The notes beneath the pieces were generated by a model. The model had not been told where the DNA came from. It did not search any database and saw only the letters and a list, made by a program, of their open reading frames with translations. Positions 20,992-33,500 of a stretch of 64,000 nt of DNA are shown one piece after another; positions within the stretch are counted from its first letter, which is position 1, and every line of letters starts with the position of its first letter. The translations under genes were made by a program, and so were the position numbers. The stretch comes from Eucalyptus grandis (lineage: Eukaryota > Streptophyta > Magnoliopsida > Myrtales > Myrtaceae), in NCBI RefSeq assembly GCF_016545825.1, contig NC_052620.1, positions 5,022,001 through 5,086,000 on the forward strand, written 5' to 3'.

Positions 20992-21322
20992 ATGTTGAAT
21001 TGCGGATAAATCATGAACAACACTATCTCACGTTGGTCTGAATGCAATCATGAGGAAAGCACTCGATTTCCACGGTGCAAATGCAAATTGTTCTTGTAAA
21101 GAAGAAATGGAACGCCTTGATGGAAAGGGGAGAGAAAAGGAGCATGTGTTCTCTCTAAGCGTACGTTCTGCCAACAACAACCATCGATGATTGTCTTCAG
21201 GAGGCTTTTATACATCTCCCTTCATACCCTTTCAATAGTGTCTTTCCATCGTAACGTATCAAGAGGAAATGGGGCGTTCCAATCGCACCCCATCGTGGAC
21301 GTATTAATTAATAAAATACTAC
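20992..21322 (-). repeat. Probable 3' LTR of the minus-strand copia element
   Basis: On the minus strand it starts TGTAGTATTT directly after the polypurine tract and may end TTCAACA at 20992. A TATA-like ATGTATAAAAGC is present (about 21205-21216). The end is uncertain because no partner LTR survives. Confidence 0.4.
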
Positions 21323-21335
21323 ATCTCCCACTCGG

Positions 21336-22469
21336 ACATGATGGGCTTGATATCTCTCTTTCAAGAATATAAAGCGTTCAACATGCATCAACTTTACAAA
21401 GCAATGCATACTGGCAAGTAATCCATGCGACCAGTGAGTACACTTGCACTTGTGAGTTGAAATTATGCACCTATTAGGGATGACATAATGGCTATAACCT
21501 CGAAAAAAAAAATAAACAATCGATGTCTCACAATGCCCCAGACATATTTTGTCAATCCAAGTATACCTATCCCTTAAAGGCTATAATTGACTATTCTCAA
21601 AACACCATGTATTACAATTATATCCGCAACCACATAAGATGATATAATTGGTCAACCGGTAAATACATGCGATAGATATAAAACAACAATAGTCTTCCTT
21701 TACACTCATATCTCTCTCCATTTCAGAACAATTGTTTTCCTAGACACGTCCCATAGCCATATCTATTCATGACGGCCAGTAACATGCTAGAGTAGCAACA
21801 TTGATCTTTCACTTTGAGAATATAGTAAAAAATAACATATGGCACAAAATGAGGTAAATTATAAATTACCTCAATGACTCACACGATGAGTAAATAGGGA
21901 TAATTTTACTCACCTTCCGTTATCGGTCGTACAATGCACATGTAGTATGAATTACATGCTATAATGGATTTCTCTTTCTATAAGAGTGTATGTCATTTAT
22001 CAAATATATCCACTATACGGATCTTAGCCTAAACATAGTCACGTGCTTCTCACGTACTCATGTTTAGCCCGAGTGCTATATCAGCTTGCTTTTTATAGTG
22101 CCCAATTAAATACTCGCATCCAGCATCTTACAGGCATACATGATTGTGAGACTATCATGTTTGGTCGTATTATAAACAAATCACAAACCTCATCTTGACT
22201 CCAATCAAGGCAACATATTTTATATATCAAACTTGCTCTTCAGCATTTATTTGTACATAACGTGTTATCTCAACGTGCTAACTATAGCACTTGAGGTGAT
22301 TGCTCGTGTGAGTGAGCCAATCATTGCTTGCTGACATACTTTCCAATAATATATGTGTGTAGTGCTAGTCTCATATTGTATTCGTACTTATTAATAAAAC
22401 ATCAAGTCACTAATAAACAAACAAACAAGTACAATACATATGTTCACAAATACATAAACTAATGATCCT
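21336..22469. other. 3' untranslated region of the copia element
   Basis: AT-rich sequence between the end of RNase H and the polypurine tract. No open frame or RNA gene was recognised. Confidence 0.45.
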
Positions 22470-23030
22470 CTATAATAACACATATCAAATTCTACGCAAT
22501 CCTAATGACATCCTGTGGGTCAAGAATATGTCTCTAGGAATAACCTTCGTAAATGGATCAACAACCATTCTATTGGTTGGAATGTATTGTAGGATCACCT
22601 CTTTCTACACTATTATATCTCTTATGAAATTGTTCTTTATGTCAATGTGCTTTGTCCTTTCATGATACTTGGGATCCTTCACATAGGCAATGGCTACTTG
22701 ACTATTGCAATAAACCATCACTAGTCTTGGAACCTCAGTGACAGTGGCTAAATTTTCCAAGAAACATTTTAGCCATACTGCTTCTTGTACAACGGCAGAG
22801 CATGCAATAAATTCTGCCTCCATAATAGACAAAGCCGTGCATGTCTGTTTCTTACTATTCCAAGAAATTACACCTCTATTGAGCAAGAACGCATATCCAG
22901 AAGTCGATTTACGCTCATCTAGGTCTCCACCCCAATCGGCATCTGAATAATCCAATAGGCGTAAATTATTCCCTTGGTAACAAAGTCGATAGTCCATGGT
23001 GCCCTTCAAGCATCTTAGGATCATCTTCAT
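22470..23030 (-). pseudogene. Copia RNase H (-)
   Basis: The frame from 23030 contains the first acidic block (YSDADWGGDLDERKSTSGY), the ME-EFIA block with the second acid, and the KHIDIKNNF segment. The tail to about 22470 continues in another frame with DPFTKVI-like residues. One frameshift near 22605 and a stop separating it from RT make it non-functional. Confidence 0.85.
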
Positions 23031-23066
23031 TGCTTTCTAGTGTACTTGACCGAGATTTGATTGATA

Positions 23067-24362
23067 TCAACTCAGCAATCCCATGGCATAACATATGTCG
23101 GGTCTAGTACACATCATAGCATACATCAAACTTCCGATCACACTAGCGTAAGGAGCAATTTCCATCACTTCAATTTCTTTTGAAGTTTTAGGACACATCT
23201 TAGTACTTAGGCCTTCACCTTGCATAACAGGGGTATCAATGGGATTACAATGCTGTTTATTGAAACACTCAAGAATTTTCATTATATAAGACTCTTGTGA
23301 TAAAGCAAAAAGTTTCCTTGATCGTTCTCTTTCGATCTTAACTCCTAATATATAAGCAGCTTCTCCCATGTCATTCATTTCAAAATTGGAGGACAACTAT
23401 TCTTTTATGGCAATAACCAAAACCTTGTCATTTCCAGTCAACATAAAGTGATAAAATCACAAATTTATCCTCAGACCGCTTAATATATACACAGTGATCT
23501 TCTTCGATCATCATAAAATCAAAAGTTGTTATTGCTCGATGAAAACAAAGATACCACTTTTAGATGATTGCTTAAAGCCATATATTGAGCGATGAAGCTT
23601 GCAAACTTTATGCTCTTGACCTTTAGCTATGAAACCTATTAGTTGTTTCATATAGATTTTCTCATCTAGTTCTCCATTGAGAAATGATGTGTTTACATCC
23701 ATTTGATGTAATTCAAGGTCCAAATGTGCAACGATGGCTAGAATAAGGCATATTGAGGCAAACCTTACAAATGGTGAAAATGTTTACTCATAGTTTATAC
23801 CCTCTTGTTAAGTATAACCTTTCGCCACAATGTGAGCCTTATACTTTTCAATGGATCCATCTGCCATTCGCTTAATCTTGAAGACCCATTTGTTTCCAAT
23901 GGTCTTACGATTAGGTGGTAGATTAACCAAGTCCCAGACATGATTTGCCATCATTGACTCAATTCCATCTTCTAAAGTTTTTCTCCATTCTTCCTTATTA
24001 GAAGATGAGAGAGCCTCTTGAACAGTCTTAGGCTCGGTATCGTCTTTTTGAGCAATCATAAATGCTTCCCCTTCAATCTCAAAACGACGATAGGGAATAC
24101 TTTTACGATTACTTTTACACAATTGAATTTCTTTTGAATTCAATTCGTTAGGCGATGCAACACTCCCACTAGGTTTTGCATGTTGAGGTAAATTTTCATT
24201 TCCCTCTACAACATCAGTAGGTGTGTTATTAGGATCTTCTATCTCATATAATTTGAAGTCCTTATCAATCTCACTTTTTCTAGGAAAATCATTCTCCAAG
24301 AACATGACATCTCGTGACTCCATTTTGGTCACACTTCCATCAGCTTCTTCACCTATGAACAT
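23067..24362 (-). pseudogene. Copia reverse transcriptase (-)
   Basis: Remnants run in order. 24362-23808 is the RT N-terminal segment with NKWVFKIKRMADGS and KAHIVAKGYT. 23723-23529 holds HQMDVNTSFLNGELDE-IYM and YGFKQS. 23396-23067 holds NDMGEAAYILG and the PYASVIGSLMYAM connection. The catalytic loop near 23430 reads Y-V-D and then loses the second Asp to a small deletion and frameshift. Stops occur near 23807, 23528 and 23397. Confidence 0.85.
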
Positions 24363-24552
24363 GTACCCTTTAGAATGTTCAGAATATCTTATAAAGATAC
24401 ATTTCTTTCCTTTATGACGTAATTTGTCATATTTATGGGAAGAATCATGAACATAAGCTGCACATCTCTATGGACATAGGCTACTTAAGTCTGGTTTCCT
24501 ACCAGTCCATAATTCATAAGGGGTGGAAGTGACCGATTTTGAGGGTACTCGG

Positions 24553-25160
24553 TTAAGTACATAGGCAACAAGTCAATAACGCATCTCCCCAATAAGAGAT
24601 AGGTAAATTTGCTTGTACCATCATAAACCTAACCATTTCTAATATGGTTTTATTCTTTCTCTCAGCCACCCCATTTTGTTGTGGAGTATTAGGAATAGTC
24701 AATTGTCGTACATTCCCATTTTTATCACAAACAGCCTTGAATTGCTCCGATAGATACTCACGTTTACGATCGGTTCTTAATACCTTTGTTGTTTGGTTCA
24801 ATTGATTCTCTACCATCACTATATATCGTCTAAAGCAGTCAAATGCTTCTAACTTGTGGGAGATAAGAAAGACATAACCGAAACACGTGAAGTCATCTAT
24901 AAAAGTGATGAAATATGAGGCTCCATGCCTTGCCCTTACATTCAAAGGATCACAAATATCAGAATGTATGAGTTGCAATGGAAATTCGGCTCTAGTCCCT
25001 TTACCGAATGGTTTTCTAGTTGCTTTTCCCGCTAGACAATGTTCACATACGGGTAGATCAACATTAGTGAGTGACCTTAAAAGGCTTTATCTAACTAATC
25101 TTTGCATTATTTGCAACCCAATGTGACCTAATCTAGCATGCCAAGTACTTGCATCAATCT
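24553..25160 (-). pseudogene. Copia integrase (-)
   Basis: The zinc-binding end (C-EHCLAGKA near 25035) is followed by the core 24978-24553: first Asp in IHSDICDPL, second Asp in RTDRKREYLS, Glu in QQNGVAERKN. An in-frame stop lies near 25085, and the frame is lost before RT (24553/24362). Confidence 0.85.
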
Positions 25161-25215
25161 CAACATTATTAGAAGATGCAATTAAAGAAAAACAACCATT
25201 GACATTAATATTGTA

Positions 25216-26076
25216 CTAATCATAGTCAATGTCTAACACCATAAAACCATTCGATACATGACCTGAACCATAATAAATTGTTCTATACAAAATGTTAACA
25301 CAATCACCATGGAAATTTAATACATAACCTAAGCTAAGAAGAACAATTACGGAGACCAAGTTTCGTCGAATATCTTTATCATAAAGGACATCATGTAGGA
25401 ATAGGTTTCGACCATCACGTAAAATTAATTTACATGTGCCGATACCCTCCACTTCAATTCTTGAGTTATTCCTAACATATATCCATCTTCTTCTAAGTTG
25501 AATCCGATGATACTCCATAAATGCTTCTCGGTCTCTACCTACATGGTCTGTTGCTCTTGAATTTACAATCCACTTTGGATGAGTTTCAACAAACATTACA
25601 GTGTTATAAACAAAAGCATTACTTAAAGTAATGGAGTAATATGATACCTCTTTTGACTCAGTACATTCATAAGCAAAGTGACCAATCTTGCCACAATTGT
25701 AGCACTTTATCTTGGCCTTGTCCTTCTTCCCACCACGTTTCTTGCGTTGGAAAGTCTTAGCCCTCTTAGGTGCTTGATCAATCTTCTTCCCTTTGTTGTT
25801 GAATTGAGAATTCCTTTTGTGCTTGAAGCTCGAAGTTTTGCGCGAACTCGATTCAACAATATAAGCATGGGTAGATGTTCTCGTAGCCTCTAAGCACTCA
25901 TCTTCTAATTCCAAATGACTTGCTATATCATCAAAAGTGATGATATTCTCATTATGCGTCATATTGATTTTCATATGCTCCTAATTGTGAAGAAGAGACC
26001 TTACAATAGCCTGAACTTGTTGTTCATCAGTAAGGGAGTGACTTGCCGACTTCAGCTTAAACAATGGGGTTTGAAA
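25216..26076 (-). pseudogene. Copia gag C-terminus and protease (-)
   Basis: Residues 1-100 of the frame starting 25974 are a basic gag tail followed by a good CCHC knuckle, CYNCGKIGHFAYEC. The protease active site reads WIVNSRATDH, so the catalytic D-S-G has become N-S-R and the enzyme would be inactive. A gag fragment in the adjacent register (LTDEQQVQAIVRSL, about 26060-25985) ends in a stop. Upstream gag is truncated at about 26077 by the gypsy LTR fragment. Confidence 0.85.
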
Positions 26077-27150
26077 AAGGAAAGTATTAGTTTTCTTGTT
26101 TGAATTGACGTGTACCCACGCACGACTACTTTCTCGGATGTTTTTAATACGAAGAAAAGAGACTAGGATCACTATTTTAATCGAGACATTTGAGTGAAAT
26201 GCAAAGTGTCCTAGGCCAATATTGAATTGTTGTGTGTTGGTTAATGAGAAACCGTCTTGAGTTGTTGAGCTGGATGTACCTTGTATGGGATGCCCCATAT
26301 AACGGGCTTGGGTCGCAGTTGATTCTGGGCCTATGCTCATTCGGGAACGCTGTCAACGTAGTGACGAAGCCGTGCTCCAAGGTGGAGAGATGATGCTTGG
26401 CTAAATGCCAGTAAATAGTCGAACTGCGAGTAGGCTATGCCCATGTGTGGCAGTGACAATAATTGGAACGCATGTTGAATGTTATTGACGCGTCGAATTA
26501 CAAGACAAAATTGTGTGGCATGGTATGGGACATGTCATAACGGTTTGGTCTTATAATCTAGACTCTTATGGTTGTTTGATTTGATATTATTGGCATTCTA
26601 GTTGTTTAAGTTCTTATTACTACATGTGATTGAGTGATAAGAACTGTACTAACCTGTAAGAAGGAATTGAGGCGAGGTAAGTCTTTTGTGTGGTGTGGCT
26701 AGGCCACCCTTGAGTGTATTTCCTTTCTAATAGGGTTTAGGGGTGGACTTGCTGAAACATTGTCTCACTGGTTATTGAATAACCATTTTCAGGTCCTTAG
26801 AGGACGGGGTGCCTAGTTCGTTTTGGTTGGCCTTATGGAGTTGCAGAGTTGAAGTTTGAAAGTTTGAAGATCGTGTTCAACTTGTAGGTCATAGGATGAT
26901 TCCTTTTTAAGAGCCAGTCTTTTGTAGACTTTTGGTTGTAGTCCTTTGTTTGTAAACTCCGTTGGTTTATGAAAATGTTTGGTTGCGAAATGACTTCCTG
27001 CTTTCCTATCCCATATTCGTTTGTCAAGGGTTTTATAATACGCTTCCACATGTGCATTTAAAATGAATGGGTCAGTGACGAGTACCTAGGAACGTCGCAT
27101 CTGATCGACCACAGTCGAATGTGCACGCGCTCGGGGTTCGGGGCGTGAGA
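26077..27150 (+). mobile_element. Ty3-gypsy LTR fragment (3' ~1.07 kb)
   Basis: The sequence aligns with the 3' third of the other gypsy LTRs. It has a GTGTACCCACGCACGA block at the left end, the TGAAAC-ATT-GTCTCA hairpin (26753-26767), ACCATTTTCAG|G (about 26793), the TTTCCTATCCCAT block, AATGAATGGGTCAG, and ends GGGGCGTGAGA where an intact LTR has GTGACA. The 5' two thirds are missing. It separates a copia element from a Sirevirus, so it marks a recombination or truncation junction. Confidence 0.8.
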
Positions 27151-27800
27151 GAATATATAGGTTTAAAAGAACTCTTTACTTGTTTACCTAATACATATAT
27201 TGAGTAGAATTTAGATCTTTCAAACTTAAGATCTGGTGATCCTCGTACCAATTTCTTTAAGGAGAGCTTCGATATTTGCTTGTGCTTACGTGCCCAAGCT
27301 TCTTGTGCCAAAGATCTGCTTCGTCCTTGATAGAGATCATATACTGAACATCATCAACAGTTGTATCTAGTAAATAGATATTTTCATGTCTCCTTTCAGT
27401 AAACGACTGCTTCAAATGTTTACTCATACCTTAGCATTTGTTTTCTTGAAAGTAGATTTTGTAACTAGCATCACATAATTAGCCAATGTTGATGAGATTA
27501 TAGTTTAGACCTTTCGCAAAGTATACATCTCTTATAGTCAGATTTCCCATCTCTATTGTTCCTTTGTCGATGATCTTTCCTTTATTGTTCCCTCCAAAGG
27601 AAACACTTCCACCATTGAATCTTGAGAGCTTAATGAACTTGCTTGGATCACCGGTCATATATCTTGAGCAACCACTATCGAGGTATCATTTGTTTCTCTT
27701 TTTCTTTGGTACATACACAGATTAAGACAAATTCAAATCTTCTTTGGTACCCATATTTGTTTGGATCCTCTCTGGTTAAAAAGATCGGTCATGCGTAGAA
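27151..27800 (-). pseudogene. Sirevirus protease and start of integrase (-)
   Basis: Minus-strand frames show the protease with an intact-looking D-S-G-C active site, YLDSGCSRYMTGDPSKF (about 27690-27640), then NGG-V-FG-NNKGKI and a GLNYNLINIGQLCD block (about 27510). Frameshifted integrase N-terminal remnants (LWHKKLGHVS, about 27290-27320) follow. It stops at the gypsy junction at 27150; the rest of pol is absent. Confidence 0.8.
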
Positions 27801-29368
27801 AGTTTCTCTGAATTGTAACCTTTGGAACAATCATTTTCATAATGATCATGGCTATTACAGATTGGACATTTAAAAGGTCTTGACCAACAGGTTTTCTAAA
27901 CTATTTTCTAAAATGATTTTCATAGAAAACTCTCGGAAGTTTTTACGTCTTCATTTCTTTGTGAGTTGAAAAATCATTTTCTAAAATCTTTTTGTTTTTG
28001 CATCGAACTCCTGATTCGTTGTAGTATGGGATTTGGATGGACAAAATATATTCCAAAGTCTTCGAGCCAATTGAAAATCTTTTTGCAACATCCGAAATTT
28101 CCTTTTTCAAAGAATTTTTTTCTTTTAAAACAAAATCATGATTTTCTTTTGTTTGAAGAAGATCCTTTTCAAGATACTCAATCTTTTCTTTTTAGAAAGA
28201 ATCCCGTTTCTCAATCTTGAGTATTCCTTCTTCAATTCTGAAAATTTTCTAAGCGCAACCTTGTAATCAATAAGTAATTCTTCTATATAATTAGATACTT
28301 CAACATGAATATGAAAGTCTCTTACCTCAAATTCTTCTTCAGAATTAGATTTTTCCATGAGACAAATATTTGCATATTCTTCATCGCTTTCTTCGCACTC
28401 AGTGTCACTTCACATTTCAGCCTTCAATGTTTTTTTTTTTTTTTTTTCTTCTCATACTTGTTCTTTATTTTCTTCAAAAGAGAACAATTTGGTTTGATGC
28501 ATCCTCGCTTCTTGCATCTGAAGTAGATAACATTTTTATTTTCCTCTGTCATTGAAGTATCTCTTTTGCTTAGATGATTTGAAAGGTTTCTTTCCTTTGA
28601 ACTTCCTTTCTTTTCTAGCCATTTTTTGAAGCTTTTTCACCATAAGGGCTATCTCCTCATCATCCTCTTCATCTTCATTTGAATCTAAATCATTAGAGTC
28701 AAGATTAGATTCAAACGTTCTTCTTGATAGGATCAAAGTATTCCCATGAGTTCATCCACAGAATGAGGTGAGATTCTTTGAGTCTCTCGAATGGATGTCT
28801 TGATGTTGTTCCACTCCTTTGATAAACCAAAAAAAAATCTTGTTCATTTTCATTGGGTCTGATACATATTGCACTTGATATACTAATCCATTGACAATGT
28901 CAGTAAATCTATTAAATGTGTCAATTATGAATTCTTTAGGTTTCATTTTGAATGTTTCATATTACTGGAGAATAATGTTTATCTTCGTTTCCTTAACTCG
29001 CTGTTCCTTCATAAGTTACTTGTAATCTATCCCAAATTTCTTTTGTTGATTCACATGAAGAGATTCGATTATATCTAGATGGGGATAAAGCGCAATATAA
29101 AGAGTAAACAACTTTAGCATCTAGTGCTTCTCTTTTAGTGATGTCTGCATCCGAAAGAGCTGAGGTTTCTGGTTTTTTGCTTTCTTCCTTAGTCGAAGAA
29201 GTCTCTAGTCTTATGCCTTTAAGAAATAATATCTCACTCCAAAGGATCCTTAGATATGATGAGTGCTTTCATCTTGTTTTTCCACATGTTGTTATCTTTT
29301 CCATCGAAGTATGGAGGCCTTGTGTCGCTCTGTCCTTCCATAAGACCTGGTGCATTATTGCTAGCCAT
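27801..29368 (-). pseudogene. Sirevirus gag (-)
   Basis: The start MASNNAPGLMEGQ is at 29368-29366, followed by TRPPYFDGKDNN-WKNKMK. Further down are REALDAKVVYSLYCALS (about 29110-29060), the FIDTFNRFTDIVNGL-YQ segment (28946-28752), an acidic-basic patch (28736-28536) and a CCHC knuckle C-P-I-C-N-S-H-D-H-Y-E-N-D-C (about 27870-27830). Several stops and frameshifts. The same gag, also broken, is found at 55164-56755. Confidence 0.85.
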
Positions 29369-29439
29369 AGATAGATCGTTAACTAAGAAGTAGTAATGCA
29401 TTTCAATAAAGAGTAACTAGGCTCTAGCACCAATTATTA

Positions 29440-30270
29440 TGGCTAAAACATCACCTAGGGGGGGGTGAATAGGTGACTTTATGGAGAAGGAATTTAAATA
29501 AATATTGCAACGAGATAACTTCTGATGAAGTGATCAAATCTTATCAACATACAATTCTATCGCATTTAATAAGAAGAGTAAAGGATAGAGAATTGCACAC
29601 GCAAAATTATAGTAGTTCGGCTTTTGCAAGCCTACGTTCACTCTCATGTGCTATAGTATATTGGTTGGAATTCACTAGTAAAAATCAATCAGAGGTTACA
29701 AGTGCTGAGCTGTAAGCACTTGAGTTTGTGTGAACAACTCGTCACACTCTCAAACTCTAAAGGATTACATAGTATTGCTCAACAAAGATGAATATATGAG
29801 ATCACAAAACACCTTTTAGACTCTCGGATTTAAATGCTTCAAATCTCGTGAATGTGAATTATATTCCTTCAGCTTTGAACCTCCTCTTATACTCCTTCTA
29901 GTCCAAGCTGACCATTGGACATATTTCTAAGAGGACTTATAATCTAGTTGAGAAGATTCGATGGCTTCAAGATCGCCGAGATTGATACTTTCCATAATTT
30001 CTGCTACCCATATAGCAGTTTAGGTTTACAAAAAGTCGATTGTTTATGAATGGAAAAAAAATATCACCTTTAAAAGAAATTCTAGGAAAGTTAAATCTCC
30101 AAAAAGATATTACCAAGATTTTTCTTTTGAAACTCTTTATAAGTATGGTAGGAAATCCAACCAATCGCCACTAGCCATTGCACGAGAATATTTGACTCAT
30201 TTCTAACCGTTTGACATAATGTATAAAGAATGAAGTAATTAAGTCACGACTCTGGTTTTGATTGATAAGT
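29440..30270 (-). mobile_element. Sirevirus 5' LTR, truncated (-)
   Basis: On the minus strand the LTR ends ...TTCACCCCCCCCTAGGTGATGTTTTAGCCA at 29440, and a decayed primer-binding site (TTGGTGCTAGAGCC) follows at 29420-29434, upstream of gag. Landmarks such as the GTAGGCTTGCAAAAGCCGAACTAC-like segment (about 29600-29635) agree with the LTR at 53845-55098. The distal end is missing; homology fades near 30270 where a plus-strand copia relic begins. Confidence 0.7.
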
Positions 30271-30274
30271 CTAA

Positions 30275-30556
30275 TCACATTCCATCAGAATTTCCACCTG
30301 AAAAATAAAACTCTAAAAAAGATGGCCAAAGTTATGCTCTTAAGTTTTGATTTATCGTAGAATTTGTGGGAAGAGCTAGTTTTAACTAGCAAACTATATT
30401 CTTAATAAAATACCACATTGGATGACGGGTAAGGCTCCATATGAGTTATAGAATGGAAAATTACCATCCTACAATTTTTTGAAAGTGTCGGGGTGCCTAG
30501 TCATAGTGGTGATTCCTCCCCGTCAACAAACTCTATTGAGACCTAAAAAGATAGGT
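30275..30556 (+). pseudogene. Copia integrase C-terminal relic (+)
   Basis: A plus-strand frame reads through KTLKKMAKVMLLS, then NLWEELVLTANYILNKIPH, TGKAPYEL, PSYNFLKVSGCL and RPKKIG, the usual copia integrase C-terminal region, with a few stops. It is cut at 30556/30559 by the LTR of the minus-strand gypsy element. The matching reverse transcriptase resumes at about 40480. Confidence 0.8.
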
Positions 30557-30558
30557 TG

Positions 30559-33500
30559 TGTCACGCCCTGAACCTCGAGTGCACACAAATCTCTTGATGG
30601 TCGATAAAATTTGTGATGTCCCAGGACGCGTCGCCGACCTAATCGATTATGCACATGTGAAAGCGAATTAACTAATCCCCTAACAACAATAGACATGGGA
30701 TAGAAAAGCGGGACAATCATATAAAACAAACCACACTTTTATAAACAAACTAGTTTGTACACAGAGGCCAACTCTAACGTCTAAGTACAGGAGGTCCATC
30801 TCCAGAAAGAACTATTGAGCCACCCGTGCTCCTGACCCTTCTGCCTCAAGCTCCAGGTTCTTCACACTAGAGAATTGAAAATGGTAACCCGTGACAGGGT
30901 GAGATATAAATCTCAGCGAGTTCACGCCTTAAACCCCGAGATTCACCTTGCCTCACACACACTTAACCAATGAGACTCACCTTGCCTCGGTCCTTCCTGA
31001 ACATCAGTATAGTTTGTAAAACATACTATCAAACCAATCAAACATAGGAGTCCCGATTATAAAATCAAATCGTTATGATATGTCCCACTCCATGTCACAC
31101 AATTTCGTCCCATAATCAAGCACGGGTAACTCATATCAGTGGTTCAATCCACACCTGATATTTACTCTCAATATTCAAATTCTCAATTCAAACTCAACAT
31201 CCCCACTCCATATTCCAACTCAATACTCAATACCAGACTCGAGGTTCTAAAGGCGCCTCCTCCCAACGAAGTTCCAATATCGTGTGGCACTTAGTCCTTG
31301 ATCACAATCAACAATAGCTCGAGATACTAGAGGTGGCTCCCACAAAGTCACACTGTCGTATAGCACTTAGTTCTCAACTATCATGAGCAATAGCTCAAGA
31401 TACTAGAGGTGGCTCCCACGAAGTCATGCTATTGTGTAGCACTTAGTTCTTGGCCACGAAAAGCACTAGTATAAGGTTCTAGAGGTAACTCACATGAAGT
31501 CTCACTATTGTGTAGCACTTAGTTCTTGACTATGCATGACAGTACTGCAAAGCTTCTAGAGGTGGCTCCCGTGTGACTCAAGTCACCATGTAGCATTTAG
31601 ACCTTTACTATAATAAGCAACGGTATAAGGTATTAGAGGTGGCTCACATGATGGGTGTAGCACTTAGTTCTTTACCATCACTCGATCATTCAATCACAAT
31701 CTAGGGTATTGTTCTTTGCACTTAAATGCCTTAATTAAAATAACGAACTTCGCCTATTTTCTTCATACTAAAAATACTTGGTAAAATAATCGTGTGTGGG
31801 TACACAATCAGTTTTAATTAGAAAAAGTGATATCCTTCATTTTAAAATCTAATTATTTGATATAGTACTTAAAAAATATTTCGATGTCAAAACTCGACAC
31901 GGTATCTTCTAATTAAATACCAAAATTTCATAATTTCGAAATAAATACTAAAAATCACAATCACCATTCAATTTGTGCAAATTAATATTCAATTGCATAA
32001 ACTAAGCACACCACTACAATCAGCAAGAAATTCCAGTCACCGACTATCCTGGTATAATTTTCGGAAAATATTAAATAATTCAATAAATAGCAAAAAATTA
32101 ATTAAATAAATACATATAAATCCAATAAATACATACTTAGGCCTAATAATGCTAACCTAACCACTTATTGGACTAATTAAATTACCCTAATTTTCCTAAC
32201 TATAAGACTACATAATAAACTAGCTGACTACAATATCTTACCACCTAATAAACTAATTTAACAAATCTAATTTAACTAAACACACTACTAATTACACTAA
32301 TCCAATCTTAACTTAATATAAACACCCCTTAAGCATCATTAATATCCTAATGAGAGTTTAGGACATAAACTCACCAATTTAGTGCAAAAATCGGTTCATG
32401 GCGAGAGCGACGTGACGGCAGCTGAAAATGGCCCAAGATGGCTTAGCTAGGGTTGAGCTTCGGCCTTTGGGCGGGTCTTGGTGGGGACGTAGCTGGGCTC
32501 ACTTTGATGGAGGAACGATGGAGTTGGAACGTGTGGGCTACAGTGGGGCTATGGGCGTGAGTCGAGGGGGAGTTTTGCTGGGTTGAATCAGTGGAGGAGC
32601 AGGGAAATAAAACAAAAGGTGGTGTTGGCGACAAACGGTGGGGTACTTCGGTGGAGGGACAAAGAATGGTGGAGCTATAGCGTTGGCGATGGGTAATGAT
32701 GTTGGGGTTAACTAAGCGAAATGAAGACACGATGAATTAGGGTGAGGCGGCAGCGAGAAAGAGAGAGAGAGGGAGAGAAAGTGGAGATGGAGCGATTCGT
32801 TCACTAGTGGGGCAGAGGGACGTGAAGGAAATGAAAAGAAAACAGGAGCAAAAGACTTCGGTGAAGTGGGAGGCTCTCATGAAGAAGGAGGGGGATCAAC
32901 TAAGGCGTGCATGAGAAGCTAAAGAGAGGAGAGAAAAGTCAATCAAAATATCCCATTTTCATCATGTCTTAGTCCCCAAAAGGCCACATGTTCATCTCAT
33001 TTGTCCCCATAATACTTTCTTGCATAAAATCCCACAATTAACTAATTTTGGTGCCAAATGTTGCAGCTCCCACACAAGCCTACGAATTTCATCAATTTTG
33101 ACTTCAATTTCTTCACCAATTTCCCTAATTTGATGACCAATTTTGCTGAGGAGGAAGCCTACACTATTTTCACAATTTCCCTTCACCAAATAGCTCACTT
33201 TGGAGGCCAAAAATCCCATCAATTTGGCCCCTCTGAATTTATTTTCTTTTCCGAATTCTCCGAAATTGATTTTCCGTAAAAATCTCGGGCTCACCGACAA
33301 TTCTTCAAAGAATGAGTTGATGTTCTTAAAATAAATCGTGACGTGCTAGAACTTTCAATTTCTAAAATCTGGTTCAATTTTGCGGTTAATTTCAACCAGA
33401 CGTGATTTTAGCATGACCTAACCTACCAGGTAGCTTTTATGAGTTTTTAGTGTAATTGACCCGTGGTCGATTATTTTTTATCTACATTGTGCATCTTCAA

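Larger units (their letters stand above)
20992..26076 (-). mobile_element. Degraded Ty1-copia retrotransposon (-)
   Basis: Reading on the minus strand, gag, protease, integrase, reverse transcriptase and RNase H follow in the copia order (26076 down to about 22470). Then come about 1.1 kb of 3' sequence, a polypurine tract (GAGTGGGAGATG on the minus strand, about 21323-21335) and a probable partial or short LTR (21322 to about 20992). The 5' LTR and the first part of gag are gone, replaced at 26077 by a gypsy LTR fragment. Every domain is damaged, so the element is dead. Confidence 0.85.

Noticed and set aside
31250..31680. Regular ~85-bp repeats considered as a CRISPR-like array or satellite
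   Set aside because: Plant LTR context, degenerate units without unique spacers, and the same array in the partner LTR. They are LTR-internal tandem repeats.
32443..32730. 95-codon frame and its counterpart at 39375-39721
   Set aside because: Within gypsy LTR leader sequence and poorly conserved between the two LTRs. No protein family seen.
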